From assembly GCA_034003625.1 (NCBI GenBank), contig JAVEYG010000001.1, forward strand, positions 62,001 through 126,000: a stretch of 64,000 nt of DNA. The letters run 5' to 3'. Each line of letters opens with the position of its first letter. Within the stretch, counting starts at the first letter, position 1. A model generated the notes under the pieces. That model was not told where the DNA came from and did no database searches. It was given only the letters and a program-made list of their open reading frames with translations. This DNA comes from GWE2-42-39 sp034003625. Its GTDB lineage: Bacteria > Bacteroidota > Bacteroidia > Bacteroidales > Prolixibacteraceae. The translations under genes were made by a program, and so were the position numbers. Of this stretch, positions 28,920 to 37,717 are shown piece by piece.

Positions 28920-29156
28920 GAAGAAATTTTATTCTTGATCGATACCTGTCGGATAATTTTGATTTTTAAAAATTTGATGACCTGTTTGCAATTTTTAGTT
29001 CTTATGCAATGGACGAACAAAACAATCGGTTGTCAGGGTTTTAATTCCTGTATATGTAAACGGAAAACTTGTAATAATCTTTCAGGTACAACATGTTTCT
29101 CTGAAATGTTAACTTTTTGTTGTTACTTTGTGCGATGTTTTTTTCAAGAAAACAGA

Positions 29157-29165
29157 CAAACGATT
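29157..29165 (+). promoter_or_regulatory. Half operator upstream of lacI-type regulator
   Basis: CAAACGATT at 29157-29165, 12 bp before the regulator's ATG, matches the core of the two operators at 30285 and 30557. This suggests autoregulation. Confidence 0.45.
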
Positions 29166-29177
29166 TTTTAAATTATT

Positions 29178-30203
29178 ATGAAAAAAACCAAAGTAACGAT
29201 TAAAGAGATGGCCAAACTGTTGAATGTTTCACCTTCAACTATTTCAAGGGCCCTTCAGAATCACCCGAGTATCGGGAAAAAGATGACTGCCGAGGTGCAT
29301 AGGCTTGCCAAGAAAGTGGGATATTATCCCAACTCGCTTGCCTCAAACCTCCGAAGAAAGAAAACGAATCTGATTGGGGTGATCATTCCCCGGATTGATC
29401 GGTATTTTCAGTCATCGGCCATTAGCGGGATTGAGGAGGTTGCCAGTAAGGCCGGTTATTATGTGACTATTTTTCAATCGAATAACTCGTATGAGCGGGA
29501 AAAAGAAAATGCCCGTATGCTGATGGCCAGCCAGGCCGATGGCGTTATAGCCTGTTTGGCAATGGAAACAAATAATTACGATCATTTGGCAGCTTTTCAG
29601 GAAAATAATATTCCATTGGTTTTTTTCGACCGGGTTTGTTATGAAATTGAAAGCCATAAAGTGATTATTGATGATTTTGGTGCTGCAGTAAAGGCAACCG
29701 GGCACCTTATTTCGATTGGTTGCAAACGGATAGCCCACATTGCGGGAAACCAGCACATGGCCATTTTTCGGGACAGGCTCAGAGGATACAAGGAAGCTTT
29801 GCGGAAAAACAATATACCTATAGACGATAAATTGATCTGTTTTACCGAAGACCTTAGCAGCATGGAAGGAAGTCGGGCCGCCCAGGTTTTTCTCGAAATG
29901 CAAAACCGCCCGGACGGGATTTTTTGTTCCAATGATACGAGCGCCATCAGCGCTATTCAGGAAATTAAAAAGGCGGGGCTGAAAGTGCCCGGCGATATTG
30001 CGGTAGTGGGGTTCAGCAACACACCTAATTCGCTTATTATTGAACCAGCCTTAACCACTATTGACGACCACGCATTTGAGATGGGGCAGGCTGCTGCCCG
30101 GTTGTTGATCCGGCAGATTGAAGAATCACAGCAAAATATTGCCTCCGAAACAATCATTATTCGGAATGACCTGATCGTCAGGGGATCGACGATGAAGAGC
30201 TGA
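29178..30203 (+). CDS. LacI-family transcriptional regulator of PUL B
   Basis: 341 residues. The N-terminal LacI helix-turn-helix (VTIKEMAKLLNVSPSTISRAL) and hinge helix (YYPNSLASNLRRKKT) are followed by a periplasmic-binding-protein-like effector domain (about 60-338; NLIGVIIPRIDRYFQSSAISGIE, DGIFCSNDTSAISAIQ, DIAVVGFSNTPNS). It probably represses PUL B until a sugar effector binds. It lies 460 bp upstream of susC on the same strand, and CAAACGATTGC sites flank that gap, which supports the link. Confidence 0.95.
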   Translation: MKKTKVTIKEMAKLLNVSPSTISRALQNHPSIGKKMTAEVHRLAKKVGYYPNSLASNLRRKKTNLIGVIIPRIDRYFQSSAISGIEEVASKAGYYVTIFQSNNSYEREKENARMLMASQADGVIACLAMETNNYDHLAAFQENNIPLVFFDRVCYEIESHKVIIDDFGAAVKATGHLISIGCKRIAHIAGNQHMAIFRDRLRGYKEALRKNNIPIDDKLICFTEDLSSMEGSRAAQVFLEMQNRPDGIFCSNDTSAISAIQEIKKAGLKVPGDIAVVGFSNTPNSLIIEPALTTIDDHAFEMGQAAARLLIRQIEESQQNIASETIIIRNDLIVRGSTMKS

Positions 30204-30284
30204 AGTGTTATCCACTTCTTTGCTATACCATAAGATGGCCTGAAAAAAAGTGAAGAACCTGTTAATTGTAATGTACAATATTTG

Positions 30285-30296
30285 GCAAACGATTGC
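30285..30296. promoter_or_regulatory. LacI-type operator, distal copy
   Basis: GCAAACGATTGC is a near-perfect palindrome (GCAA-n-CG-n-TTGC) with the central CG typical of LacI-family operators. It shares CAAACGATTGC with the copy at 30558-30568, about 272 bp away, a spacing compatible with looping. Confidence 0.6.
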
Positions 30297-30556
30297 ATTA
30301 TTGTAATGTTTTTAAGTCTGGTTAATTGGAATTTATTTTATCAGGAAAATGAGGAAATTGCTTCTTTTCCGAATATTTTCTCCGTTTCATTGGGTGAAAA
30401 TATCTTATTTTCCCTTTCATCTCTATAAGTATTGTACTACATATATGTGATGCAGTTAGATGTTGAGTTGTTTTAAGTCAAGCCGATTCAGGCTATTTTT
30501 CATTTTCTGTTTTTGGTAGAATGTTGTTTTGATACAAAAGACGAAAAAAAAATTAC

Positions 30557-30568
30557 ACAAACGATTGC
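30557..30568. promoter_or_regulatory. LacI-type operator at the susC promoter
   Basis: ACAAACGATTGC ends 19 bp before the TAAATTTG element, so it covers the expected -33 position. A repressor bound there would block RNA polymerase. Confidence 0.6.
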
Positions 30569-30662
30569 GTATTTAATCTTTGTTTTTTAAATTTGTATGG
30601 ACTAATAAATGACTAATAAAACTATTTTGAAACTTATGAACGATGAATTTTTGAAACAAAAA

Positions 30663-33600
30663 ATGAAAAACCGGATTCAAGTTATCCTGTTTTTTTTCTT
30701 GTTACCTTTTAGTCTGATAGCTCAGGAGGTAACTGTGCGAGGCCGTGTCATTCACGCTGTTGACCGGCTTCCATTACCTGGGGTTTCTGTTTTCGTTAAA
30801 GCCACAACAAAAGGTGTGATTACCGATTTAAATGGGAACTATGTCTTATCTGGAGTATCTTCAAATGCTACTCTTGTCTTTACCTTTGTAGGAATGAAGC
30901 GATTTGAAACATCAGTATCAGGAAAAACTGTAATTGATGTATCCCTTGAAGAAGAAACAGTTGGTATTGAAGAAGTTATTGCGATAGGTTATGGTACAGT
31001 TAAGAAAAGCGACCTGACCGGTGCTGTGGGAAATGTGGAAGTTAAATCAATGGCAAAAGCCCCGGTTGGTTCGTTCACTGAAGCCCTGGCCGGACGGGTG
31101 GCCGGCTTGCAGGTTTCAGCGTATTCCGGACAACCCGGAGAGGACATGAACATTTTAATAAGGGGCACCGGTTCGCTTACTCAAAGTACCTCTCCCCTGT
31201 TTGTGGTAGATGGCTTTCCTGTTGAAAACCTGGATCCTTCTACGCTCAACCTCGAAGAAATTGAAACCATGACAGTCCTGAAAGATGCCTCTTCTACAGC
31301 TATTTATGGTTCGAGGGCAGCCAATGGGGTAATCCTTATTAAAACAAAAAGAGGAATGGTGAGCAAACCCGTCATTACTTTCAATGCTTCGTTAGGTATC
31401 CAGAATAACTGGAAAAAGATGGATTTAATGGAGCCGTATGAGTTTGTTAAGTATATCAGTGAGCTTCATCCGACACAGCAATATGTGAAAAATTATTTTT
31501 TAAACGACAAGACATTGGAAGATTACCGTGATGTGGAAGGAATTAATGTTGCCGATTTGGTATTCCGTACCGGCGCTGTGAATATCTACAACTTGTCGAT
31601 TCGCGGAGGGAATGAAGAAACCAAATATTCGATTTCAGGATCTATATATGATCAGGAGGGGATTATCATCAATACAGGCTTAAAGCGTTACAATGGAAGG
31701 GTTACGCTGGACCAGGATCTTTCCCCAAAATTAAAAACAGGATTAACGGCCAATTACAGTGGCGTTAAATCGTATGGTCAATCCGTTTCCTCTTTTTCTT
31801 CGGCCAATAGTGTGTCGAGTACCGCTTTGTTCCGGACCTGGGTATACCGGCCTGTTACCCCTGATCTTTCACCCGACCTTTTGTACGAGGATGTGGACGA
31901 GGATGCTATTTATGCCGGCGACATCCGGATTAACCCTTTTGTCGACCTTGAGAACCAACATCAGCTTACCGATCAAGGCCTGTTGGAAGCCAACGGATAC
32001 ATTAATTACGAAATTCTGAAAGGGCTTAACTTCAAGATTACGGGAGGCATCCGGCGGCAGGTTACACAAACCGAACGTTTTTATAATTCCAAAACGGCCC
32101 AGGGAAACCCTCTTAATCCTAATAATTTGAACGGAATATGGGGGACTTTGTCCACTGCCAATGCAAATGCCTGGATGAATGAATATATTCTTACGTATAA
32201 CAAAACCTTTGCGAATGATCATGTATTAACTGGCCTGGGTTTGTTTAGCCTGAATAAATATACATCGGACAGCAATGGTTTTTCCAGTAAAATGCTTCCC
32301 AACGAATCGCTGGGTATCGCCGGAATGAATGAAGGCGTTGCTTTTGATCCTGTTTCGGCTACCTCGGAAAGCACGTTGAGTTCGTACGCAACCCGCTGGG
32401 ATTATAGTTATAAATCGAAGTATCTTTTTAGTGCGACTTTCCGGGCCGACGGTTCCTCCAAATTTTCGGACAAAAATAAATGGGGCTATTTCCCCGGGGT
32501 TTCGGCTGCCTGGAACATGGAACAGGAAGATTTTTTCAAAACGGCATTTCCTTTTATTAGTAACTCCAAATTACGGGTTAGTTATGGGAGCAACGGAAAC
32601 AACCGGGTGGGAGATTTTGCCCGTTTTGCCCAGCTGACGCAAAGTCTTGACGGATATTCCTATAACAATCAAACACCAACCGGGGCCGTGTATGTTTCTG
32701 CTATGGCAAACGATGATCTGAAATGGGAAAAAACAACCAAAATAGACATTGGGTATGAGATCGGATTCTTCGAAAAACGGATCAACATGGAAATTGATTT
32801 GTACCGGAACACGACCACCGACCTGTTGCTGAATTCGCCACTACCTCCTACTACAGGTTTTAGTTCGACAATCAAAAATATCGGAAGCCTGAAGAATGAA
32901 GGATTGGAAATAACAATTAATACTGTTAATGTACAAAACCGTTCGTTCCGGTGGACCAGCAATTTTAATATCAGCTTCAATAAAAATAAAATTATAGAAC
33001 TGACCAGGGGACAACAAAACCTGACCTATGTGGCAAAATACGAGTCGCAATATAGCACCCCCCTGTACATCTCAGAAATCGGTAATCCTATCGGGATGAT
33101 GTATGGTTATGTCTGGGACGGAAATTACCAGTACGATGATTTCGACAACCCGTCGCCAGGAGTATATCTTCTCAAAAACTCGGTAACAACCAACGGGATG
33201 GCCCGGGAATCCATCCAACCCGGAGACATTAAGTACAAGGACCTGAACGGCGATTTAGTAGTCAACACGTACGACAAAACCATTATCGGGAGGGGACAAC
33301 CCATTCATATTGGCGGTTTCCTGAATAACTTGGTATATAAACAATTCTCGCTGAATATATTTTTGCAATGGTCGTACGGGAACCATATCTACAATGCCAA
33401 CCGGCTTGCCCTGGAAGGGAACAGCAACGGACGGCTAAACATGAACCAGTTCGCCAGTTACATCGACCGTTGGTCGCCGGATAACCAAACGAATAAAAAT
33501 TTCAGGTCCGGTGGCCCGGGTCCTGTTGGTTATCATTCCTCCCGCGTTGTGGAAGATGGTTCCTTCTTGCGGTTAAAAACGGTATCGCTCGAATATTCCC

Positions 33601-33803
33601 TCCCCCGTCAAATTTGCAGCAAACTATTTATGAGAGATCTGACCCTGAACGTTTCAGCCCAGAACCTGTATACCCTGACCAATTATTCGGGACTTGATCC
33701 GGAAGTTTCTGTCAGCGGGAACAAAACATTAGGGCCGGGTTTTGATTTTTCAGCCTATCCTCAGCCACAGACTATTGTGTTTGGTGTAAAAGCAACATTC
33801 TAA
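30663..33803 (+). CDS. SusC-like TonB-dependent transporter, no STN domain
   Basis: About 1046 residues from the ATG at 30663 (MKNRIQVILFFFLLPFSLIAQ signal); an in-frame ATG at 30609 adds 18 residues but lies too close to the likely transcription start. A carboxypeptidase-regulatory-like domain follows the signal directly (VTVRGRVIHAVDRLPLPGVSV), then EEVIAIGYGTVKKSDLTGAV, a plug with ILIRGTGSLTQSTSPLFVVDG and LKDASSTAIYGSRAANG, and a barrel ending in VFGVKATF. The lack of STN fits regulation by the LacI protein rather than by a sigma/anti-sigma pair. It imports the PUL B glycan. Confidence 0.96.
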   Translation: MKNRIQVILFFFLLPFSLIAQEVTVRGRVIHAVDRLPLPGVSVFVKATTKGVITDLNGNYVLSGVSSNATLVFTFVGMKRFETSVSGKTVIDVSLEEETVGIEEVIAIGYGTVKKSDLTGAVGNVEVKSMAKAPVGSFTEALAGRVAGLQVSAYSGQPGEDMNILIRGTGSLTQSTSPLFVVDGFPVENLDPSTLNLEEIETMTVLKDASSTAIYGSRAANGVILIKTKRGMVSKPVITFNASLGIQNNWKKMDLMEPYEFVKYISELHPTQQYVKNYFLNDKTLEDYRDVEGINVADLVFRTGAVNIYNLSIRGGNEETKYSISGSIYDQEGIIINTGLKRYNGRVTLDQDLSPKLKTGLTANYSGVKSYGQSVSSFSSANSVSSTALFRTWVYRPVTPDLSPDLLYEDVDEDAIYAGDIRINPFVDLENQHQLTDQGLLEANGYINYEILKGLNFKITGGIRRQVTQTERFYNSKTAQGNPLNPNNLNGIWGTLSTANANAWMNEYILTYNKTFANDHVLTGLGLFSLNKYTSDSNGFSSKMLPNESLGIAGMNEGVAFDPVSATSESTLSSYATRWDYSYKSKYLFSATFRADGSSKFSDKNKWGYFPGVSAAWNMEQEDFFKTAFPFISNSKLRVSYGSNGNNRVGDFARFAQLTQSLDGYSYNNQTPTGAVYVSAMANDDLKWEKTTKIDIGYEIGFFEKRINMEIDLYRNTTTDLLLNSPLPPTTGFSSTIKNIGSLKNEGLEITINTVNVQNRSFRWTSNFNISFNKNKIIELTRGQQNLTYVAKYESQYSTPLYISEIGNPIGMMYGYVWDGNYQYDDFDNPSPGVYLLKNSVTTNGMARESIQPGDIKYKDLNGDLVVNTYDKTIIGRGQPIHIGGFLNNLVYKQFSLNIFLQWSYGNHIYNANRLALEGNSNGRLNMNQFASYIDRWSPDNQTNKNFRSGGPGPVGYHSSRVVEDGSFLRLKTVSLEYSLPRQICSKLFMRDLTLNVSAQNLYTLTNYSGLDPEVSVSGNKTLGPGFDFSAYPQPQTIVFGVKATF

Positions 33804-33828
33804 TTATAAGAACTAAAACTGAATAGTG

Positions 33829-35655
33829 ATGAAAAAAATATATTGTTTGATCCTAACGACAGCATTTTTATTCTCCTGTACCAAGGATTTTCTGGAGACT
33901 GTTCCACATGATTTTCTGGCGCCTGAAACTTATTATCAGACGGAAGAACAGCTAAATTATGCCAAAGCCGGCGTTTACCATCATCTTGGAAGTTCTGATT
34001 TATGGGGTACAATTGCCAACTATTTGTTAGGTTTTTCTGCCGATGAAGGATACATGAACCGGTCGTCGCTGAATATAGGGCCATGGAACCTCAATCACGT
34101 TCCTTCTGATGGCTATAACCTGCGTTTCTGGAGAAATCTTTACTACGGAATAAACCGGGCCAATGTGGTTTTGGCCAATGTCGATAATAATACGGAATTA
34201 AGTCAGGAGTTTCGCGACCAGGTAAGGGGGGAAGTATTATTCCTCAGAGGATATTACTATTTTTTGCTTGTGCAACACTACGGTTCAATTCCCTTAAAAA
34301 CAGGGCCTACAGTATCAGTTGAAGATGTGGACAGCCCCAATGTCGATGCAAAAGTGGTCTATGAACAAATTATAGAGGATATGACAGAGGCTGAAAAGCT
34401 GGTGAAAGATATTACTGAGATTGGTCACGGCGGTCAGGTTAGCAAATCTGCCGTAAGGGGGCTTTTGGCCAGAGTTAATTTGTATATGGCCGGAAAGCCT
34501 GTTAATGATATTTCAGGATATTCCGAAGCTAAAAAATGGGCAAAAATGGTGATGGATGATGCTGTGGCAGGCCATTCTCTGAATCCCGATTTTTCTCAGG
34601 TTTTTATTAATTACTCGGCGGATGCCTATGATATTAAAGAAAGTATCTGGGAAGTGGAGTTTTGGGGTAATCGGCTGGATAGTTATACTGAAACTGGTAC
34701 TATTGGATGGCATAATGGCCCGGCAGTTTCCTCAGCTCAAACCAATACGGGCAGGGCTGACGCTTATATGAATATTACACCAAAAACATATAATGTTTTT
34801 GAGCCTGGCGATTTACGAAAATTCTGGAGTATCGCGTTTTTTACTTACAATTCGTCGGGAGCCAATGGGGCCAAAACATTTACGGCAGAGTCAACAAATG
34901 AAGCACATAAATTTACACGGTACCCCGCTAAATGGAGAAGGGAGCATGAAGTTTTATTACCGAAACATGCCACTACAACACCTCAAAATTTTCCACTTTT
35001 ACGCTATTCCGATATACTGCTGATGTATGCAGAAGCTGAAAATGAGCTAAATGGGCCGACCCCTTCGGCGATTGATGCTGTCAACCAGGTACGGCAAAGG
35101 GCTTGGGCATCCGGAATTAAAAGCATTACTGTCACCAATGGAGGTTCAGGATACGCCAGCGCACCCACCGTTACTTTTTCCGGGAACGGGGGGGCCGAAG
35201 CTACAGCTGTTGTGACAAACGGCGCTGTAACCGCAATTAACCTGACCCGCGATGCCGCTACATTTTATAAATTAGGCAATTACTCATCGGCTCCAACGAT
35301 TACATTAACAGGAGGCGGTGGTAGTGGTGCTGAAGCGGTCGCTGAAATATATACCAAAGAGGAAGCCAATATTAAACCTTCTGATTATGCTTCAAAAGAA
35401 AGTTTCCGGAAATTCATTATGGACGAACGGGTGCGGGAATTGAATTTTGAAGGAATGCGCAAATCAGACCTGGTCCGCTGGGGTATTTTTGTGGAAACCA
35501 TGCAGGATATGGGAAACTATATTGCAGTTCAGGCGCCTACCGCCATTTATAAAAGAGCCTATGCAAATGCAGAGCCCAAGCATGTTTTAATGCCGATCCC
35601 TAGCGCTGAATTGAATGTCAATGAGGCAATTGTACAAAATCCGGGATGGGAGTGA
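33829..35655 (+). CDS. SusD-like lipoprotein with an inserted beta-repeat domain
   Basis: 608 residues from the ATG at 33829 (a GTG codon just before it is less likely); lipobox FLFSC. The SusD body has LRFWRNLYYGINRANVVL, EVLFLRGYYYFLLVQHYGSIPL, and the C-terminal RELNFEGMRKSDLVRWG and KHVLMPIPSAELNVNEAIVQNPGW. Between residues about 430 and 508, after NQVRQRAWA, sits a Gly/Thr-rich insert with two related units (GGSGYASAPTVTFSGNGGAEA and GNYSSAPTITLTGGGGSGAEA). Such units are seen in surface and adhesin-like proteins but not in ordinary SusD proteins, which makes this one about 80 residues longer. It pairs with SusC 25 bp upstream. Confidence 0.93.
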   Translation: MKKIYCLILTTAFLFSCTKDFLETVPHDFLAPETYYQTEEQLNYAKAGVYHHLGSSDLWGTIANYLLGFSADEGYMNRSSLNIGPWNLNHVPSDGYNLRFWRNLYYGINRANVVLANVDNNTELSQEFRDQVRGEVLFLRGYYYFLLVQHYGSIPLKTGPTVSVEDVDSPNVDAKVVYEQIIEDMTEAEKLVKDITEIGHGGQVSKSAVRGLLARVNLYMAGKPVNDISGYSEAKKWAKMVMDDAVAGHSLNPDFSQVFINYSADAYDIKESIWEVEFWGNRLDSYTETGTIGWHNGPAVSSAQTNTGRADAYMNITPKTYNVFEPGDLRKFWSIAFFTYNSSGANGAKTFTAESTNEAHKFTRYPAKWRREHEVLLPKHATTTPQNFPLLRYSDILLMYAEAENELNGPTPSAIDAVNQVRQRAWASGIKSITVTNGGSGYASAPTVTFSGNGGAEATAVVTNGAVTAINLTRDAATFYKLGNYSSAPTITLTGGGGSGAEAVAEIYTKEEANIKPSDYASKESFRKFIMDERVRELNFEGMRKSDLVRWGIFVETMQDMGNYIAVQAPTAIYKRAYANAEPKHVLMPIPSAELNVNEAIVQNPGWE

Positions 35656-35686
35656 TCTTAGTATTAAATTCTTAAAACGAAGAATA

Positions 35687-36748
35687 ATGAAAATTAAAAT
35701 ATTCAATTTAGTTATAGGCCTGATTGTAATAACGGGATGTAGCATGGAATTAGAGGTGGACGAGCCCACTCTCGATGTATCCGTTGAGTCAACTACAGTT
35801 CAGGTAGGTCAGGAAATTCTTTTCAATTTTGCAGGCCAAGCCGATAATATATATTTCTATTCCGGGGAACTGCTGAAAGATTACTCGTTCAAAGACGGCA
35901 GGATCATTCAGGTTGCCGACAGCGGGGCAGTAGTTTCTTTTACTTCGGCAGTAAGCGGGGGCACCCAGGAAAATCAGTTGTCAGTATTGTATTCAACCAA
36001 TTTCAATGGGAATTACAATGATCTTGCCAGCGTAAAGGCCGCCACCTGGGTGGATATAACCAGTAATTTTAAACTGGGGACAAGCGCTACTTTCCTGGCA
36101 TCGGGTCCGTTCGATATTTCCGAATTGATAGTGGCTGGAAAACCCATTTATTTTGCGTTTAAATATACGAACAGGCCCCAGATAGAAAACGGCTGGGCGC
36201 GTACCTGGATGATCCAGAATTTTACAGTGCTTAGCAAAGCAAAACTGGGAACCACTAATCTCACCGTTTACAGCCAGTTGTATGCCGGGTTCAGGATTGT
36301 AGATGAAAATCCGGAAAATGCCCCTGCCCGTTCCGTAATTACTACCTCAAGGGTTACCCTGCTGGGAAATATATACAAAGATCCCGCTGATCCGATATAT
36401 GATCCGGAAAACCCGATTTACGACCCGGAAAACCCGATTTATGACCCGGAAAGTCCTGACTATAATCCAGACGCAGAATTGCCTGTTTTTGTCCCGTACG
36501 ATTACAATAGTCCGTATAACGATCCCCTGAGTGAGAACTGGGCAGTCAGTGCTCCCATTCATATTGATAAAATTGATTTAGGCCCGGATAAAGCCACAGC
36601 TATAAAAAGCAAAGAGACCCAATCCGAAGGGTATAGTTATACCTATTCTGCACCGGGTACATACCAGGCTTACTTTGTTGCCTCAAATAATTCGATTGAC
36701 TATAGCAAACAAATAGTCCGTAAGTTTGAGATTACTGTAATCGAATAG
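35687..36748 (+). CDS. Surface lipoprotein, DUF5017-like, with heptapeptide repeats
   Basis: 353 residues from the ATG at 35687, which begins a lipoprotein signal (LIVITGC). An Ig-like segment follows (STTVQVGQEILFNFAGQADNI), then a domain resembling the DUF5017 family found next to SusD genes, a repeat tract (about residues 229-263) of PIYDPEN units, and a C-terminal PKD-like strand set (GTYQAYFVASN, KFEITVIE). In this position (SusE/F place) it should be a surface glycan-binding protein. The repeat may be a spacer. Confidence 0.75.
   Translation: MKIKIFNLVIGLIVITGCSMELEVDEPTLDVSVESTTVQVGQEILFNFAGQADNIYFYSGELLKDYSFKDGRIIQVADSGAVVSFTSAVSGGTQENQLSVLYSTNFNGNYNDLASVKAATWVDITSNFKLGTSATFLASGPFDISELIVAGKPIYFAFKYTNRPQIENGWARTWMIQNFTVLSKAKLGTTNLTVYSQLYAGFRIVDENPENAPARSVITTSRVTLLGNIYKDPADPIYDPENPIYDPENPIYDPESPDYNPDAELPVFVPYDYNSPYNDPLSENWAVSAPIHIDKIDLGPDKATAIKSKETQSEGYSYTYSAPGTYQAYFVASNNSIDYSKQIVRKFEITVIE
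36371..36475 (+). repeat. 21-bp tandem repeat inside the DUF5017-like gene
   Basis: Three close copies encoding PIYDPEN/S at 36392-36412, 36413-36433 and 36434-36454 are flanked by a diverged copy on each side (36371-36391 and 36455-36475). The copies are nearly identical in DNA, so the array probably expands and contracts. Confidence 0.85.
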
Positions 36749-36780
36749 GGCATTGTCGAAGATTGAAACAGAGGAATGAA

Positions 36781-37677
36781 ATGATGAGAAGAGGGGTGTT
36801 AATTACGATTGCTGGAGCGATGTTTCTTTCCCTGAGTTGGATAACAGTGTTTTCTCAAGATGAAGGAAATAAGATGCTTGCCGGTACGCTGGGGACGTAT
36901 GCAAATCCGCCCCGGTTTACCGATAAGCGGGTTGATATGGACCGGCTGATTGCCGAACTCCAGGACTTGCAGGTGAATACTTATCACTGGTTGGTCCGGG
37001 AAACATACGACGATTTAACGGTGGTAAAAAAATTCCTGAAAAAAGCTGGTAAGGCTGGGATAAATGTATGGCTTACGATGGTGCCTCCATCAGAGTCGCC
37101 CCCGGTAACCAAAGTCGGATATTCGGAGCCTTACCGGCTCGATTTTGAGAAATGGGCTGTAAAACTGGCAAAGTTAAGTCGTTCAGAACCGAATTTGGTT
37201 GCCTGGAGTATCGATGATTTTGTACATAACCTGAATTACTTTACTCCTGAATATGTGGGGCGGTTTACCCGGATGGCAAAGCAAATCAATCCAGATTTCA
37301 AATTCGTCCCTTGTTGCTACTTCAAAAAAACAACTCCCGGGTTTGCTGCGAAATATGGCCCATTTCTCGACGGGATTCTATTTCCTTACCGAGCCGAATC
37401 GGCAGGCGCTAATTTGCAAGACCCGTCAAAAGTTGGGAACGAAATCGAACAACTTCGGAAAATGTTTGCACCGGGGTTCCCTATCATAATTGACATCTAT
37501 GCTACACGGCACAGCCGCTTGGGGCCTTCAACTGCCGGATATGTCCGGGAAGTTATGAAAGAAGGTTTCAAATTTGCTGACGGAGTATTTATATATCGCC
37601 ATCAGGATCCGGTGAACGATGCTGAAAAGTACCAGGTGATAAAAAAAGAGTTTAATGCTTTTGTCAATAAAAAATAA
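36781..37677 (+). CDS. Uncharacterised secreted protein, paralogue 1 (putative sugar-active barrel)
   Basis: About 298 residues from the ATG at 36781 (a TTG further upstream is unlikely); signal ends near VFSQ. I do not recognise the family. Conserved between this and the next gene: GTLGTYANPP, VDMDRLIAEL, NTYHWL, VWLTMVPPSE, PNLVAWSIDDFVHNL, PCCYFKKTT, GILFPYRAES, NLQD, IDIYATRHSRLG and IYRHQDP. The alternation of helices and strands and the Asp pair in SIDDF suggest a TIM-barrel with glycoside-hydrolase-like chemistry. This is an inference from pattern only. Confidence 0.6.
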   Translation: MMRRGVLITIAGAMFLSLSWITVFSQDEGNKMLAGTLGTYANPPRFTDKRVDMDRLIAELQDLQVNTYHWLVRETYDDLTVVKKFLKKAGKAGINVWLTMVPPSESPPVTKVGYSEPYRLDFEKWAVKLAKLSRSEPNLVAWSIDDFVHNLNYFTPEYVGRFTRMAKQINPDFKFVPCCYFKKTTPGFAAKYGPFLDGILFPYRAESAGANLQDPSKVGNEIEQLRKMFAPGFPIIIDIYATRHSRLGPSTAGYVREVMKEGFKFADGVFIYRHQDPVNDAEKYQVIKKEFNAFVNKK

Positions 37678-37717
37678 TCTTTTCAGAAAAATGTATAACT
37701 ACAAAAATTGAAATTTC

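Larger units (their letters stand above)
30204..30662 (+). promoter_or_regulatory. Regulatory region of PUL B
   Basis: Non-coding, A+T-rich, between the regulator and susC. It holds two LacI-type operators (30285-30296 and 30557-30568) and a Bacteroidota-type -7 element TAAATTTG at 30588-30595. Transcription from that element would start near 30602, only a few bases before the ATG at 30609. The ATG at 30663, which begins the signal peptide, is therefore a more plausible translation start. Confidence 0.55.
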
